From an uncultured Lachnospiraceae bacterium (GTDB taxonomy: Bacteria; Bacillota; Clostridia; Lachnospirales; Lachnospiraceae), in contig CAJTQO010000026.1 in assembly GCA_910578405.1 (NCBI GenBank), forward strand, positions 1 through 49,451: a stretch of DNA of 49,451 nt. Direction: 5' to 3'. This document shows, one piece after another, positions 33,779 to 42,805 of the stretch. The notes under the pieces were generated by a model. That model saw nothing but the letters and a program-made list of their open reading frames with translations. It was not told the origin of the DNA and ran no database searches. Within the stretch, counting starts at the first letter, position 1. Each line of letters begins with the position of its first letter. The position numbers and the translations under genes were made by a program.

Positions 33779-33812
33779 AGGGAGTGCGTGCGCCAACGCA
33801 CACGCACTCCCT
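33779..33812. promoter_or_regulatory. GC-rich hairpin between mglB and mglA
   Basis: Arms agggagtgcgtg (33779-33790) and cacgcactccct (33801-33812) form a perfect 12-bp stem without a U-tract. The likely effect is mRNA stabilisation of the mglB part and reduced downstream expression, as is common after binding-protein genes. That role is inferred. Confidence 0.65.
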
Positions 33813-33890
33813 GCCGCTTTGTTCTTTCCTTAAAAAGCAAACGCTTAGCTTTTACGAATCATTTACTAAAACATATATTGCTTTTATCTT

Positions 33891-35033
33891 TTACTGGAAA
33901 TCAGCTACGTTTTCCGGAGTAACCTTCACATAGTCTACATAAATGGACTGTTCGCCGGCTGCGTAGGTCTTCCCGCCTAACAGCGCTTCCATAGCATCCA
34001 CAGCGCCTGCCGCCTGGCCTTTCGCATCATTCAGCACAGTGCCTGTCATATTGCCGTTTGCCACTTCATTCAAAGCTGCATCCAAAGCATCCACGCCTAC
34101 CAAGTAAATGTCTTCATTTACGGTACGGCCCGCTCCCTGGATTGCCTGCAAAGCGCCGATAGCCATATCATCATTGTTGCAGAATACCACTTCGATGTCT
34201 TCACCGAATTTTGCCAAATCGTTCTGCGCAATTTCCTGTCCCTTGTTACGATCCCAGTCACCACGCTGTAAATCAAGCTGCTCCACTTCCATGCCTGCAT
34301 CGGTCAGCGCCTTTACAGAAAACTCGGTACGGTACTGTGCATCCACGTTCTCCGGGTCGCCCTGGATCATAATATAAGAAACTTTGCCGTCCCCGTTGAT
34401 ATCGCCCTTATTTGGCGTATCCAGAATCAGCTCGCCCTGCATCGTGCCTGACTGACGCGCATCGCATCCTACATAAACCAGTTTGTCATATGCGCTCATC
34501 TGCTCTGCAGTAGGCTCACGGTTAATCAATACGGTAGGAACCCCCGCATCCTTTACGGTCGCAATAATCTGGTCTGCTGCAGAAGTCATAACTGGATTGA
34601 TAATCAATGCATCCACCTCCTGCGCAATGAAGTTGTTGATCTGGTTGTTCTGTTCCGCCTGGTCATTCTTGCCATCCATAAAGGTTACGGTATAGCCTTT
34701 GCCTTCCAGAATTTCCTGCAGTGCATTACGGTATGTGGTCATAAACGCATCATCAAATTTATAAATGCAGACGCCAATATTTCCGCCTGCCCCCGCTGCA
34801 GTATCTGCAGGCGCTTCTGTATTTTCCGCTTCCGTTCCATCCTCTGTGGGAGCCGTTTCCTCTTCGGCAGGCGTTGTTTCCGGTTCTGCGGGAGCTTCTG
34901 TTTCTGCAGGAGCCGCATCCTCTGCTCCGCCTGTGGCCGCCGCATCCTTTGCGCTGTCACCGCCACATGCAGCCATGGAAAGCGTTAGCATGGACGCCAT
35001 AGCCATAGCCGTTACTCTTTTTAACAATTTCAT
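33891..35033 (-). CDS. mglB: Galactose-binding lipoprotein MglB
   Basis: The extracellular substrate-binding protein of the CUT2 importer. A lipoprotein signal ends in SMAAC (Cys near residue 23). A 50-residue linker rich in Ala, Glu, Pro and Thr follows. The mature domain is of the periplasmic-binding type 1 fold: IGVCIYKFDDAFMTTYRNAL, LIINPVMTSAADQII, VPTVLINREP and VFCNNDDMAIGALQAIQG. A Ca2+-binding EF-like loop, DINGDGKVSYI, matches the loop of glucose/galactose-binding protein and supports the assignment. 380 aa. A promoter with a poor -35 and two direct repeats lies upstream, which suggests activation. A stable hairpin separates it from mglA. Confidence 0.95.
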   Translation of the reverse strand: MKLLKRVTAMAMASMLTLSMAACGGDSAKDAAATGGAEDAAPAETEAPAEPETTPAEEETAPTEDGTEAENTEAPADTAAGAGGNIGVCIYKFDDAFMTTYRNALQEILEGKGYTVTFMDGKNDQAEQNNQINNFIAQEVDALIINPVMTSAADQIIATVKDAGVPTVLINREPTAEQMSAYDKLVYVGCDARQSGTMQGELILDTPNKGDINGDGKVSYIMIQGDPENVDAQYRTEFSVKALTDAGMEVEQLDLQRGDWDRNKGQEIAQNDLAKFGEDIEVVFCNNDDMAIGALQAIQGAGRTVNEDIYLVGVDALDAALNEVANGNMTGTVLNDAKGQAAGAVDAMEALLGGKTYAAGEQSIYVDYVKVTPENVADFQ

Positions 35034-35134
35034 ACTTTACATCCTCCTCTTATTCTGCCCGTACATTGGGCGTTTTTATCAGTTTCTTCCATAAGTGCGC
35101 CTATATTTTGTACACTATGACAACCGATATGTTC

Positions 35135-35163
35135 ATTATAGAGGATATGATGCATATTTTCCA
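35135..35163 (-). promoter_or_regulatory. Promoter of mglB with weak -35
   Basis: TATAAT (35135-35140 complement) with TGGAAA at a 17-nt spacing as a poor -35. This suits an activator-dependent promoter. Confidence 0.6.
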
Positions 35164-35170
35164 TAAGAAT

Positions 35171-35201
35171 TTCTTTGATTTTTTATTAATTTTCTTTGAT
35201 T
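35171..35201 (-). promoter_or_regulatory. Two direct repeats upstream of the mglB promoter
   Basis: AATCAAAGAA occurs twice on the minus strand (35171-35180 and 35192-35201), with starts 21 bp apart, that is two helical turns. The proximal copy is 7 bp from the weak -35. The distal copy covers the last codons of the preceding gene. This is the arrangement expected of a binding site for an AraC-type response regulator. Confidence 0.65.
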
Positions 35202-36214
35202 GTCTGAATTAATATCTCCTGTGGCGTCCAATAATAAGTCCCCTCCTCCAGCGGGTACCCTTCCGGCAGACCCTCCCCTAAAGCGCAACTGGCCGCCAAC
35301 TCTACAATTACACTGGCATACAGCTCCTTATTGGCGGAAACCGTCCCCAGTAGCTTTCCCTTTTCCAAAGCCTCCAACCCAGGCGTAGTGCCGTCAATCC
35401 CTATCACATTCATCCCATGCCCCCCTGCACGTTCCATAGCGTCTATAGCGCCCAAAGCCATATCATCGTTATTGCTGACCACCAGCTCTATCATGTCCGG
35501 ATAATCTGTCAGCCACTCTTCCATCAATGCCGATGCCTGACTGCGCTCCCAGTTTGCTATCCCCCCTGTTATTTTCTCAATTGGCACGCCGCCATTTTTC
35601 AACGTCCGCACCGACCACTCCGTACGAATCAAAGAATCCTGATGGCTTGTTTCCCCTTCCAACAGCACATAACTAACCACCCCATCCCCATTTAAATCCA
35701 CTGCACGGGGTTCCTCCCTATAAAGATCCACCACCATCTGCCCTTGCAGGATAGCCGTTTCCTTTGCATCCACCCCTACATAATACAGTCGGTCCCAGCG
35801 GTTCATATCCTCTTCCACTGGCTGTCTGTTAAAAAACACCACTGGCACCCCCGCTGTCATGGCCCGATCAATCATCACCGAAGCATCCATCCGATCCACC
35901 GGATTGATGCAAAGCACATCACAACCCAACGAAATAAACCGCTCCACCTGGTCATTTTGGATATTCTGGCTCCCCTTGGCGTCCTGAATGTCCAAAATCA
36001 CCTTAATTCCCCGTTCTTGCTCAAATTCCTTTGCCTTTTCCTCCAGCAAACTGCACAAATTATTGATAAATGTATCCTCTCCCTGGTACAAACTAATCCC
36101 AATCCGAATGGAAGCCATCCTCTCCTGCGTCTCCTCATCCCGACAGGAAACCATCAGCAAACACAACACGCCCAAAACCAACGCCCCACACTGCCAAACC
36201 CTTTTTCCCTGCAT
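35186..36214 (-). CDS. Galactose-binding-like lipoprotein, second paralogue
   Basis: A periplasmic-binding-fold lipoprotein similar to MglB but encoded on the sensor side of the cluster. The lipobox is LLMVSC (Cys near 24). The mature domain begins SIRIGISLYQGEDTFINNL, with INPVDRMDASVMI, VPVVFFNRQPVEEDM and the MglB-type Ca2+ loop DLNGDGVVSYVLL. NNDDMALGAIDAMERAG is also conserved. The sugar pocket signature therefore looks retained. The start at 36214 has GGAG seven bases upstream; the in-frame TTG at 36241 is less likely. 342 aa. It lies between the anchored sensor-like protein and mglB. It may deliver sugar to the kinase, to the transporter, or both. Confidence 0.92.
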   Translation of the reverse strand: MQGKRVWQCGALVLGVLCLLMVSCRDEETQERMASIRIGISLYQGEDTFINNLCSLLEEKAKEFEQERGIKVILDIQDAKGSQNIQNDQVERFISLGCDVLCINPVDRMDASVMIDRAMTAGVPVVFFNRQPVEEDMNRWDRLYYVGVDAKETAILQGQMVVDLYREEPRAVDLNGDGVVSYVLLEGETSHQDSLIRTEWSVRTLKNGGVPIEKITGGIANWERSQASALMEEWLTDYPDMIELVVSNNDDMALGAIDAMERAGGHGMNVIGIDGTTPGLEALEKGKLLGTVSANKELYASVIVELAASCALGEGLPEGYPLEEGTYYWTPQEILIQTIKEN

Positions 36215-36291
36215 TTTTATACTCCACATCATACCAAGCAAAACCCCTTTCCAGAAAATCCACTATACTAAAACGCTAACTCCCTTCCCTC

Positions 36292-37251
36292 TCACTCCAC
36301 CGGAAATAACATCCTCTCAAAAAATTCCTCCCTTAAATCCTCCTTTTCTATATAGTAAGAATCCATCACCAAAGCCTCCTTCTTCCCATTCCCTTCCAGT
36401 TCCCGAACCGCCTCGCACACGCTTAGATACCCAATTCCAAACCCATCCGTCACACAAACTCCCCTAATCTGCCCCCGGTCCAGATAATTTAATATCTGCA
36501 CGGTACTTCCCCGCCCATAAAGTCCCAAAATGCGCCCTGCCACTTCCTGACTTTCCGCCAGAATTCCGGCTGCCGCCGACAAAACCTCCGGGTTCTGCGC
36601 CAAGACCGCTGTCTTTTCCCCTTCCTGCAACCCAAGCCCATCCAATACCGCCAAAAAACCGGCTTCCCCCTCTTTCCACACTGCCTGCCTCACATTTTCC
36701 CCGATGCCAAACGTCTCCCTGGCCCCTTCCAAAAACAACTGATCCGCCACGCCCCATTTCCCTGAAGCAGTAAGCAGCAAAACCGTGCTGCCTTTTGGCA
36801 TATCCGTTTGCATTTCCTGCGCCATCCGCTCTCCCATCTTCCGGTAATCCACCACTATGCCCCCCGCCTCATTGGACGGCGCTGGATGCAGCAACGTAAC
36901 CGGAACAGCCGACGTTTCCGCCACCACCTGTCCCTCTTTTACCGGAATTACGATAAGAGCGTCGGCGCCATCCTCCCGCTCCCGTTCCATCAGTCCTATC
37001 TGCTGCTCCACATCCAGTTTTTTATACAACGTAATAAAATGCACATCCGCATTTAGCTCCGCCGCTGCCTGATCCATTCCTTTGCGGAAATTAGTGTAAT
37101 TATCGCTTTTGTCCTCATCAATAATCACTGCAATCTGATAAACTTCCTTTTCCGGCTCCCGGATAATCCAATCCGTCGAACACATTAAAAACAGCGCCGC
37201 CAGAAATATGGCATATAAAAAAAGCAATACCTTTCCACGTCTGCTGATCAT
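36292..37251 (-). CDS. Membrane-anchored sugar-binding-like protein, probable kinase accessory sensor
   Basis: A 319-aa protein of the periplasmic-binding type 1 fold. It starts with a basic tail and one hydrophobic helix (VLLFLYAIFLAALFLMC, about residues 8-25). There is no good lipobox (Met precedes the Cys), so it is probably anchored by the helix. The domain begins YQIAVIIDEDKSDNYTNFRK with DALIVIPVKEGQVV and ends with an ATTACHED-type GVCVTDGFGIGYLSVCEAV. The Ca2+ loop of MglB is missing. Its start overlaps the kinase stop in ATGA, so they are translated together. The layout (kinase, regulator, anchored binding protein) resembles the known XylFII-LytS-YesN sugar sensor in Clostridium. 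Role as sensor partner is inferred. Confidence 0.85.
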   Translation of the reverse strand: MISRRGKVLLFLYAIFLAALFLMCSTDWIIREPEKEVYQIAVIIDEDKSDNYTNFRKGMDQAAAELNADVHFITLYKKLDVEQQIGLMEREREDGADALIVIPVKEGQVVAETSAVPVTLLHPAPSNEAGGIVVDYRKMGERMAQEMQTDMPKGSTVLLLTASGKWGVADQLFLEGARETFGIGENVRQAVWKEGEAGFLAVLDGLGLQEGEKTAVLAQNPEVLSAAAGILAESQEVAGRILGLYGRGSTVQILNYLDRGQIRGVCVTDGFGIGYLSVCEAVRELEGNGKKEALVMDSYYIEKEDLREEFFERMLFPVE

Positions 37252-39014
37252 GCTTGTTTCCTCTCCATCATTTCCTCGTAATCCAACGCCGGAAGCCGAA
37301 TCCGGATACGTGTCCCTTCATCCGGCTCTGACTGGATTTCCAGGCCATATATTTCGCCGAAATACAGCCGGATACGTTCATTTACATTCTTTACCCCAAT
37401 CCCGGAACCCCGGCGCGACGACATATGGGTTTCCTCACCAAGCAGCTTCCCTACTTGTTCCTGCGTCATCCCAAGCCCATTGTCTGTAACCTGGAAGCGC
37501 AGTTCCCCTTCCTCCCGCTCTACCTTTATGCACACTTCCCCATCGCCGTCCATAAATTCCATGCCATGGTAAATGGCATTCTCCACCAAAGGCTGCAACA
37601 TCAGCTTTAAACTGGCAAGCCCCATTACCTCTTCCCCAGCCTCTATCCGGTAAATAAACTTATTTTTAAACCGTCTCTGCTGAATCATCAGGTAATTGCG
37701 CACATGCTCCAATTCATCCCGCACTGTAATAATGCTTTTGCCTTTGCTTAAACTGATGCGGAAAAAGCGGGCCAGCGCCGTCACTACCCGGACAGCCTCC
37801 TCCTTTTGCTCATTTTCAATCATCCATACAATAATATCCAAAGTATTATAGAGGAAATGGGGATTAATCTGAGACTGCAGCGTATCAAATTCCCGTTTTC
37901 GTTTTGCCTCGTGTTCTCTTACAATATCTTCCATCAACTCCTGAATGCGTTTCGCCATATCTCCAATGGAACGGCCCAAATGTCTGATTTCATAAGAGCC
38001 GCCCATATACACCTCCGTACCCAAATCCCCAGCTTCTATGGCATTGACTGACTTTTCCAGCTTCTGGATAGGCACTGTGATGCGGGAAGAAATAAATGTA
38101 TTAATAATCACCAGCGCAAACAGAAATGCCGCCACTACAAATACGGCAAACAGGCGCACCTTCAGATTACTGAGCAAAAGCCCTTTCTCTGGCGTCACGC
38201 TCAACAGTTTCCACCCGGTATACCCCACCGACTTGACGCTGACTTCCCGCCATTCCCCTTTGTACTTTTCCCGGTAACTGCCATCCCGGTAGCCTGCCGC
38301 CGCTTCCAGGTTTTCCTTTGCCAGCCCTGTCCCAATTAACTGCATCTTTGGATGGTAAATCAGCTCTCCCCCGCTGCCCACCATATACAAATATCCCTGG
38401 TTTCCCAAAGTAATGTTTTCCAGCATATGCGCTAAACTGCTGTAACGGATGTCTATTAACAATATCCCCTGGTCTGTGGATGTGCCATAAGTAATTTCCA
38501 CCGCGCGTGTCAGCGTAATGACCCAACGGTACTGGTTTTCGTTGTTATCAAAGATATACTGCACATGGGGCGTAGTAAAATGCAGGTTGTCTGTCCGCTC
38601 CAGCGTATTTCCAAACCACGCTTCCTTTGTCACGTCCAGCCCGGTTTTCAGCCTGGCAGCAGGCACTGCCTCCAACAATTCCCCCTCTTTGGACAACAGG
38701 GCAATGTTTGCAATATTGTCTTTATTATTGTCATACAGCAATGTAATCTGGCTGTTGGCCATACCCGCATTTAAATCCGCATTTTTAATAATGCCATAAT
38801 ACAAACTGTCCGACAGCTTCATAATCGTACGCAGGTAGGCATCCACCGAACGGTTCACCTGCCCAAGCACCGCCTGGTTTTCATCCTGTATGGCCGCTGA
38901 CAACTGACGAGACATCTGCAGGTATAACACCATGCCCGTCAGCAAAATAGCCACCAGGGCGCTGACTGTAAAATAAACGAAAATCGTATAACGGATGCTT
39001 CCTTTACTGCCCAT
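37248..39014 (-). CDS. YesM-type sensor histidine kinase
   Basis: A membrane sensor kinase of the LytS/YesM class. Helix 1 is about residues 8-33 (YTIFVYFTVSALVAILLTGM). An extracellular dCache domain follows (LLYDNNKDNIANIALLSKEG, VITLTRAVEITYG, QGILLIDIRYSSLAHML). Helix 2 lies near residue 285, then HAMP (ITVPIQKLEKSVNAIEAGDL), the His_kinase motif QSQINPHFLYNTLDIIVWM with phospho-acceptor His, and the ATPase (VTDNGLGMTQEQV, GIGVKNVNERIRLYFG). The start at 39014 is chosen because it overlaps the regulator stop by 11 nt and the family N-terminus fits; the longer frame to 39113 has no support. 588 aa. It probably phosphorylates the adjacent regulator. Confidence 0.95.
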   Translation of the reverse strand: MGSKGSIRYTIFVYFTVSALVAILLTGMVLYLQMSRQLSAAIQDENQAVLGQVNRSVDAYLRTIMKLSDSLYYGIIKNADLNAGMANSQITLLYDNNKDNIANIALLSKEGELLEAVPAARLKTGLDVTKEAWFGNTLERTDNLHFTTPHVQYIFDNNENQYRWVITLTRAVEITYGTSTDQGILLIDIRYSSLAHMLENITLGNQGYLYMVGSGGELIYHPKMQLIGTGLAKENLEAAAGYRDGSYREKYKGEWREVSVKSVGYTGWKLLSVTPEKGLLLSNLKVRLFAVFVVAAFLFALVIINTFISSRITVPIQKLEKSVNAIEAGDLGTEVYMGGSYEIRHLGRSIGDMAKRIQELMEDIVREHEAKRKREFDTLQSQINPHFLYNTLDIIVWMIENEQKEEAVRVVTALARFFRISLSKGKSIITVRDELEHVRNYLMIQQRRFKNKFIYRIEAGEEVMGLASLKLMLQPLVENAIYHGMEFMDGDGEVCIKVEREEGELRFQVTDNGLGMTQEQVGKLLGEETHMSSRRGSGIGVKNVNERIRLYFGEIYGLEIQSEPDEGTRIRIRLPALDYEEMMERKQA

Positions 39015-40626
39015 TCCCCTGCGCCCCCCGGTATTTTGTAGGCGAAACGCCATATTTCTTCTTAAACACATAGCTGAAATAATTCTGTTCCTGGTATCCC
39101 ACCTTCCGGGCAATCATATACGTTTTATCATCTGTTTCATTCAGCAATTCCACCGCTTTTTTCAGACGCACTTCCGTCAGGTAATTGACATAGGTCTGTC
39201 CCGTCTCCTTTTTAAACACTGTGGAAAAGTACGCAGGGCTCATATGCAGATGGCGGCAAAGCATCTCTACCGACAACTCCGGATTATCATAATGTTCCCT
39301 GATATACTCCTTTGCCTCCTGCATCGCTTTTCTGGTAGTATTGTCCCGTTCCCGGCTAAAAGCCTCGTTCATACGGCAGGCAATGGGGATGATGCGCTCT
39401 GCAAATTCCTCCCTGCGGCAAAGCCCTTCCAGTATCTCCTCATACCTGCCTTCCAAACCAAACATATCCCACATATCCAGGCCATACTGCTGCATCAGCC
39501 GGATCATGCAATTTAAAATGGACAGCATATAAACCTGATGCTGTCTGGCATGTACCTTTGCCCCATCCATACAGGCCGCCAGGTTTTGGAATACTTGTCC
39601 GATAACCTCACTGGTTCCAAATTTAATGGAAGCCACCAGTTCCTCCTCTCCCTTAGCGTCCAGCAGCAGCTTTCCCCTGTCCACCGGTTCCACATCATTA
39701 ATATAAATGGCCTTCCCACTGCCCACAATCGCCCGGTAGCCCAGGGCGTCCACAGCAGACTGGTAAGAATAGCTGATTTCCTGTAAAGCGCTGCAGTTAT
39801 GCCCAACACCTGCCGTTATAGCCACCTCCAGCACACGCATACTCTCTTTGCAAATATCATGGATGCGGTTAATCAGCCCAGCCTGAGTGTTTCCCTCATC
39901 AATTGCCGCGATTACCGTTATGCCTTCCATAGAATTAAAAATAGCAAAACGGCAGTAGACGTTTAGGTGATCTTCCACCAGCCGCCGCACGGAAATGGGA
40001 ATCAGTTCCTGGTGTCCGGAAAATGCCTGTGTCTCCGCCCGTTCCGCCTGCTCCACATGAATCACCGCCACCAGCCACTTACGGGCATCCAAAATATCAA
40101 TCCCATACTCCCGCAGCTTTGGCGCAACCTTAGCCACATCCGTTGTCCGGCGCACCAGATTGTTCAAAAACAACTCCCGCAGGATAGGCAGACTCCCCAG
40201 GTAACTCTCCCTTAAAATGCTGATATTGCGCCGCTGCTCAATCTCTTCCTCCAGGCTCACCCGCACTTTGTTTAAAATTTTTTCCAATTCCTGCCCATTC
40301 ACCGGTTTTAAAATATATTCCGTCACCTTGAGCTTAATCGCCTCTTTGGCATATTCAAAATCGTCATATCCGGAAAAAATCAGTATTTTCATGGAAGGAT
40401 ATTTCTCACGAATCCTGGCGGCCAACGTCAGGCCGTCCATATAGGGCATACGAATATCCGTCATTACCACATCAGGCTCCAACTGCTCCAGCTTCTCTAA
40501 GGCATCCTCCCCATTCTCCGCATCCCCCACCACCGTAAAACCCATCCTATCCCAATCCATGTTACGGATAATGGCCTTACGGACTTCCTCTTCATCGTCT
40601 ACCAGCATTATACGGTATAAGCCCAT
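39004..40626 (-). CDS. YesN-type response regulator (receiver plus AraC helix-turn-helix)
   Basis: A DNA-binding response regulator. The receiver has MLVDDEEEVRKAIIRNMDW, phospho-acceptor Asp in VVMTDIRMPYMDGLTLA (near residue 55), and the Lys of EYILKPVNGQELEKIL. A middle linker of about 250 residues follows. The C-terminal AraC domain has two helix-turn-helix units (EMLCRHLHMSPAYFSTVFKK, MIARKVGYQEQNYFSYVFKK). 540 aa is normal for YesN regulators. It is the first gene of the operon with its own promoter at 40736-40764. The direct repeats in front of mglB are its most likely target. Sugar specificity is inferred from the neighbouring MglB-like proteins. Confidence 0.95.
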   Translation of the reverse strand: MGLYRIMLVDDEEEVRKAIIRNMDWDRMGFTVVGDAENGEDALEKLEQLEPDVVMTDIRMPYMDGLTLAARIREKYPSMKILIFSGYDDFEYAKEAIKLKVTEYILKPVNGQELEKILNKVRVSLEEEIEQRRNISILRESYLGSLPILRELFLNNLVRRTTDVAKVAPKLREYGIDILDARKWLVAVIHVEQAERAETQAFSGHQELIPISVRRLVEDHLNVYCRFAIFNSMEGITVIAAIDEGNTQAGLINRIHDICKESMRVLEVAITAGVGHNCSALQEISYSYQSAVDALGYRAIVGSGKAIYINDVEPVDRGKLLLDAKGEEELVASIKFGTSEVIGQVFQNLAACMDGAKVHARQHQVYMLSILNCMIRLMQQYGLDMWDMFGLEGRYEEILEGLCRREEFAERIIPIACRMNEAFSRERDNTTRKAMQEAKEYIREHYDNPELSVEMLCRHLHMSPAYFSTVFKKETGQTYVNYLTEVRLKKAVELLNETDDKTYMIARKVGYQEQNYFSYVFKKKYGVSPTKYRGAQGNGQ

Positions 40627-40735
40627 TGGAATTACCTGCCTTTCTGCTTTAAACTTTTCTTCTTTTCACGGTCAGCTTCTCACATAAACCGCCACTCCCT
40701 GCCCGGCTCTTCATATATGCCGTTTTATATACGTA

Positions 40736-40764
40736 ATTATATAATATTTGTCTTCTGTCCGCAA
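40736..40764 (-). promoter_or_regulatory. Promoter of the regulator-kinase-mgl operon
   Basis: TTGCGG (40759-40764 complement), 17-nt spacer, TATAAT (40736-40741 complement), about 110 bp before the regulator start. Confidence 0.65.
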
Positions 40765-40784
40765 TGTATATTTATAAGAATGCA

Positions 40785-40823
40785 AACACCCGCTGAAATG
40801 CAAATTGCTTTTCAGTGGGTGTT
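40785..40823. terminator. Hairpin between the rumA-like gene and the regulator operon
   Basis: Arms aacacccgctgaaa (40785-40798) and tttcagtgggtgtt (40810-40823) form a 14-bp stem with one G-T pair. Only a short T-stretch follows on the minus strand, so termination is probable but not certain. Confidence 0.5.
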
Positions 40824-41055
40824 CGGTGATTTGGTTCACAAGTCGTCTTTTACGAAGTTCATAAGTAGCTTCGTTTCCTTTTCGCTGATTGCCATTTTGT
40901 GTAATGCCTCCATGCGCCCGGCGCCGCATATGCCGGCTGTCCACATGCAAAGCCGTATATTGGATTATCCCGGGTATCCCCAGCCACTGCGCATACGGAA
41001 TCCATGACAGCACGTTCCGTTGACGTCTTCGAACAGGCTACAGGCTGGAAAACCC

Positions 41056-42432
41056 TTATTTTATGCGGCTTAAGCAACACACAATTTCCATATTCCCGGT
41101 GAACGGAAACTGATCCACCCCTCCAATCCTTTCCACTGTATATCCATATTCCAAAAACGCCTCCAAATCCCTGGCCAGGCTGGTAGGTTTGCAGGAAATA
41201 TACACCAGCCGCTGCACCTGGTAAGCTAAAATCTTCCGCAGGGCTTTCGGATGCACCCCATCCCGCGGCGGATCCAATATAATAAAATCCGGTTTTTCCA
41301 CAATCCCGTCCAATACCTTTAATACGTCTCCGCAAATAAACTCACAATGGTCCAGGCCATTCAGCCGCGCATTCTCCTTTGCCGCCTCCACCGCTTCTTC
41401 CACGATTTCCACCCCGATTACCTTCCCGGCCACATCCGCCACAATCTGAGCTATCGTCCCTGTACCGCTGTACAAATCATACACTACCTTATCCCTTTCC
41501 CCGGACAGCGTGCCAATGTATTCCCGCACAAGGGAATACAGCTCCTCCGCGCCATAAGTATTCGTCTGGAAAAAGGAAAACTGGGAAATACGGAATTTCA
41601 GCCCCAAAAGCTCCTCGTAAAAATAATCCTGCCCATACAGTATCTCCGTCCTGTCGCTTTGCACGACATCCGCCACCGAATCATTCTCCGTATGCAAAAT
41701 CCCTACGATTTTTCCATCCAACGAGAGTCCAAGCAAAGCCTCACAAAACGGCTGCAGGTCGTGCATCTCCTGCGTCGTCGTTACAAGGGCAATCAATATC
41801 TGCCCTGTTTTCGCCGCTTTGCGCACCAGCAAATGCCGCAAATACCCCTCGTGGCGCAGTCTGTGATAAAAACCTGCCTTCCGTTCTTCAAAATACTCCT
41901 TTACGCAACAAAGTATCTTCCGGTAGTCCCCGTCTACAATCTGACAGCCATCCACCGTCACTATATCGTAAAAACTGCCCCGTTTATGCATTCCCAAAGC
42001 CAGCGGGCCGTCTTTCACTTCATCCCCAAAAGTAAATTCCATCTTATTCCTGTAACCATAAGCTTCCGGGCTGCCCTTAATCCCATCATATTGATAGCTG
42101 CTTTCCTGTTTTCCCAGCACAGGAGCCAATAGCCTCTTCACCTGTTCTTCCTTGATGCGCAATTGCTCTTCATATGGTAGGGATATATATACGCATCCAC
42201 CGCATATGCCAAAATGAGGGCAACGGTTTTCCGTCTCCAAAGGGGATTTTTTCAACACCTCCAACAGCCTTCCCTCCGCTTTGCCCTTCCTCGCTTTCTG
42301 AATCCTGCAGGACACTCTCTGCCCTGGCAGGGCATTCTTCACCACCAAACTTCCCTCTTCCCCTGTTACAATCCCCTTGTTCGGAAAATCCACCCGCTCC
42401 ACAACCCCTTCCACAACCTGTCCTTTTTTCAT
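41056..42432 (-). CDS. 23S rRNA (uracil-C5) methyltransferase, RlmD/RumA family
   Basis: An SAM-dependent m5U RNA methyltransferase (TrmA/RumA/RlmCD superfamily). The TRAM domain is at the N-terminus (KKGQVVEGVVERVDFPNKGI and LPGQRVSCRIQKARKGKAEG). The Fe-S cluster Cys motif is CPHFGICGGC. The catalytic domain contains FFQTNTYGAEELY, VYDLYSGTGTIAQIVADVAG (SAM site), FIILDPPRDGVHPKALRKI and VYISCKPTSLARDLEAF with the nucleophile Cys. The start at 42432 has AAGGAG six bases upstream and begins the family-like N-terminus; the longer frame to 42525 lacks support. 458 aa is usual. Whether the target is U1939, U747 or both in 23S rRNA cannot be told from sequence. It ends a little early compared with many homologues. 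Confidence 0.94.
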   Translation of the reverse strand: MKKGQVVEGVVERVDFPNKGIVTGEEGSLVVKNALPGQRVSCRIQKARKGKAEGRLLEVLKKSPLETENRCPHFGICGGCVYISLPYEEQLRIKEEQVKRLLAPVLGKQESSYQYDGIKGSPEAYGYRNKMEFTFGDEVKDGPLALGMHKRGSFYDIVTVDGCQIVDGDYRKILCCVKEYFEERKAGFYHRLRHEGYLRHLLVRKAAKTGQILIALVTTTQEMHDLQPFCEALLGLSLDGKIVGILHTENDSVADVVQSDRTEILYGQDYFYEELLGLKFRISQFSFFQTNTYGAEELYSLVREYIGTLSGERDKVVYDLYSGTGTIAQIVADVAGKVIGVEIVEEAVEAAKENARLNGLDHCEFICGDVLKVLDGIVEKPDFIILDPPRDGVHPKALRKILAYQVQRLVYISCKPTSLARDLEAFLEYGYTVERIGGVDQFPFTGNMEIVCCLSRIK

Positions 42433-42805
42433 TTCTATCTCCTTCCTCCCATAATCTTCCAAACCTGTCCAATGCCGCCTGAACCCGTCTCCTTTTCCAC
42501 TCTTAAGGCAAAGCGCTCCGTGCATTCCCTCTTTGCGCTAAAGCCCGGCACAAAAAAAGCTCCGTCCCTTCCTGCAAAAAGCAAATCCTCCCACCAGCAA
42601 ATGCCCTTAAAACGAATCCGCAAAACACCCCATCAAAAACGGAATGTACAAAAGTACATTCCGCCCCATTTCTCTTATTCTTTCTCTTTCTTATATACAC
42701 AATCCTCTCTCCTATGTCCTTCTCAGCCCTTCCTATGGCAAAGCCAAGCATTTCCCCACAGACGGCAAATGGACACAGAATACGCAAACATCCGGCTGCC
42801 GGAAA
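42433..42805. other. Intergenic region with a terminator
   Basis: Apart from the hairpin at 42634-42663 and the ribosome-binding site of the methyltransferase gene, nothing supportable is seen. Confidence 0.5.
42634..42663 (-). terminator. Terminator of the acidic membrane protein gene
   Basis: A perfect 10-bp stem (cggaatgtac, aaaa, gtacattccg), followed on the minus strand by TTTTTG. Confidence 0.75.

Noticed and set aside
33837..33855. Catabolite-responsive element between mglB and mglA
   Set aside because: The segment around aagcaaacgcttag only loosely resembles the cre consensus and lies downstream of mglB, away from any promoter I can see.
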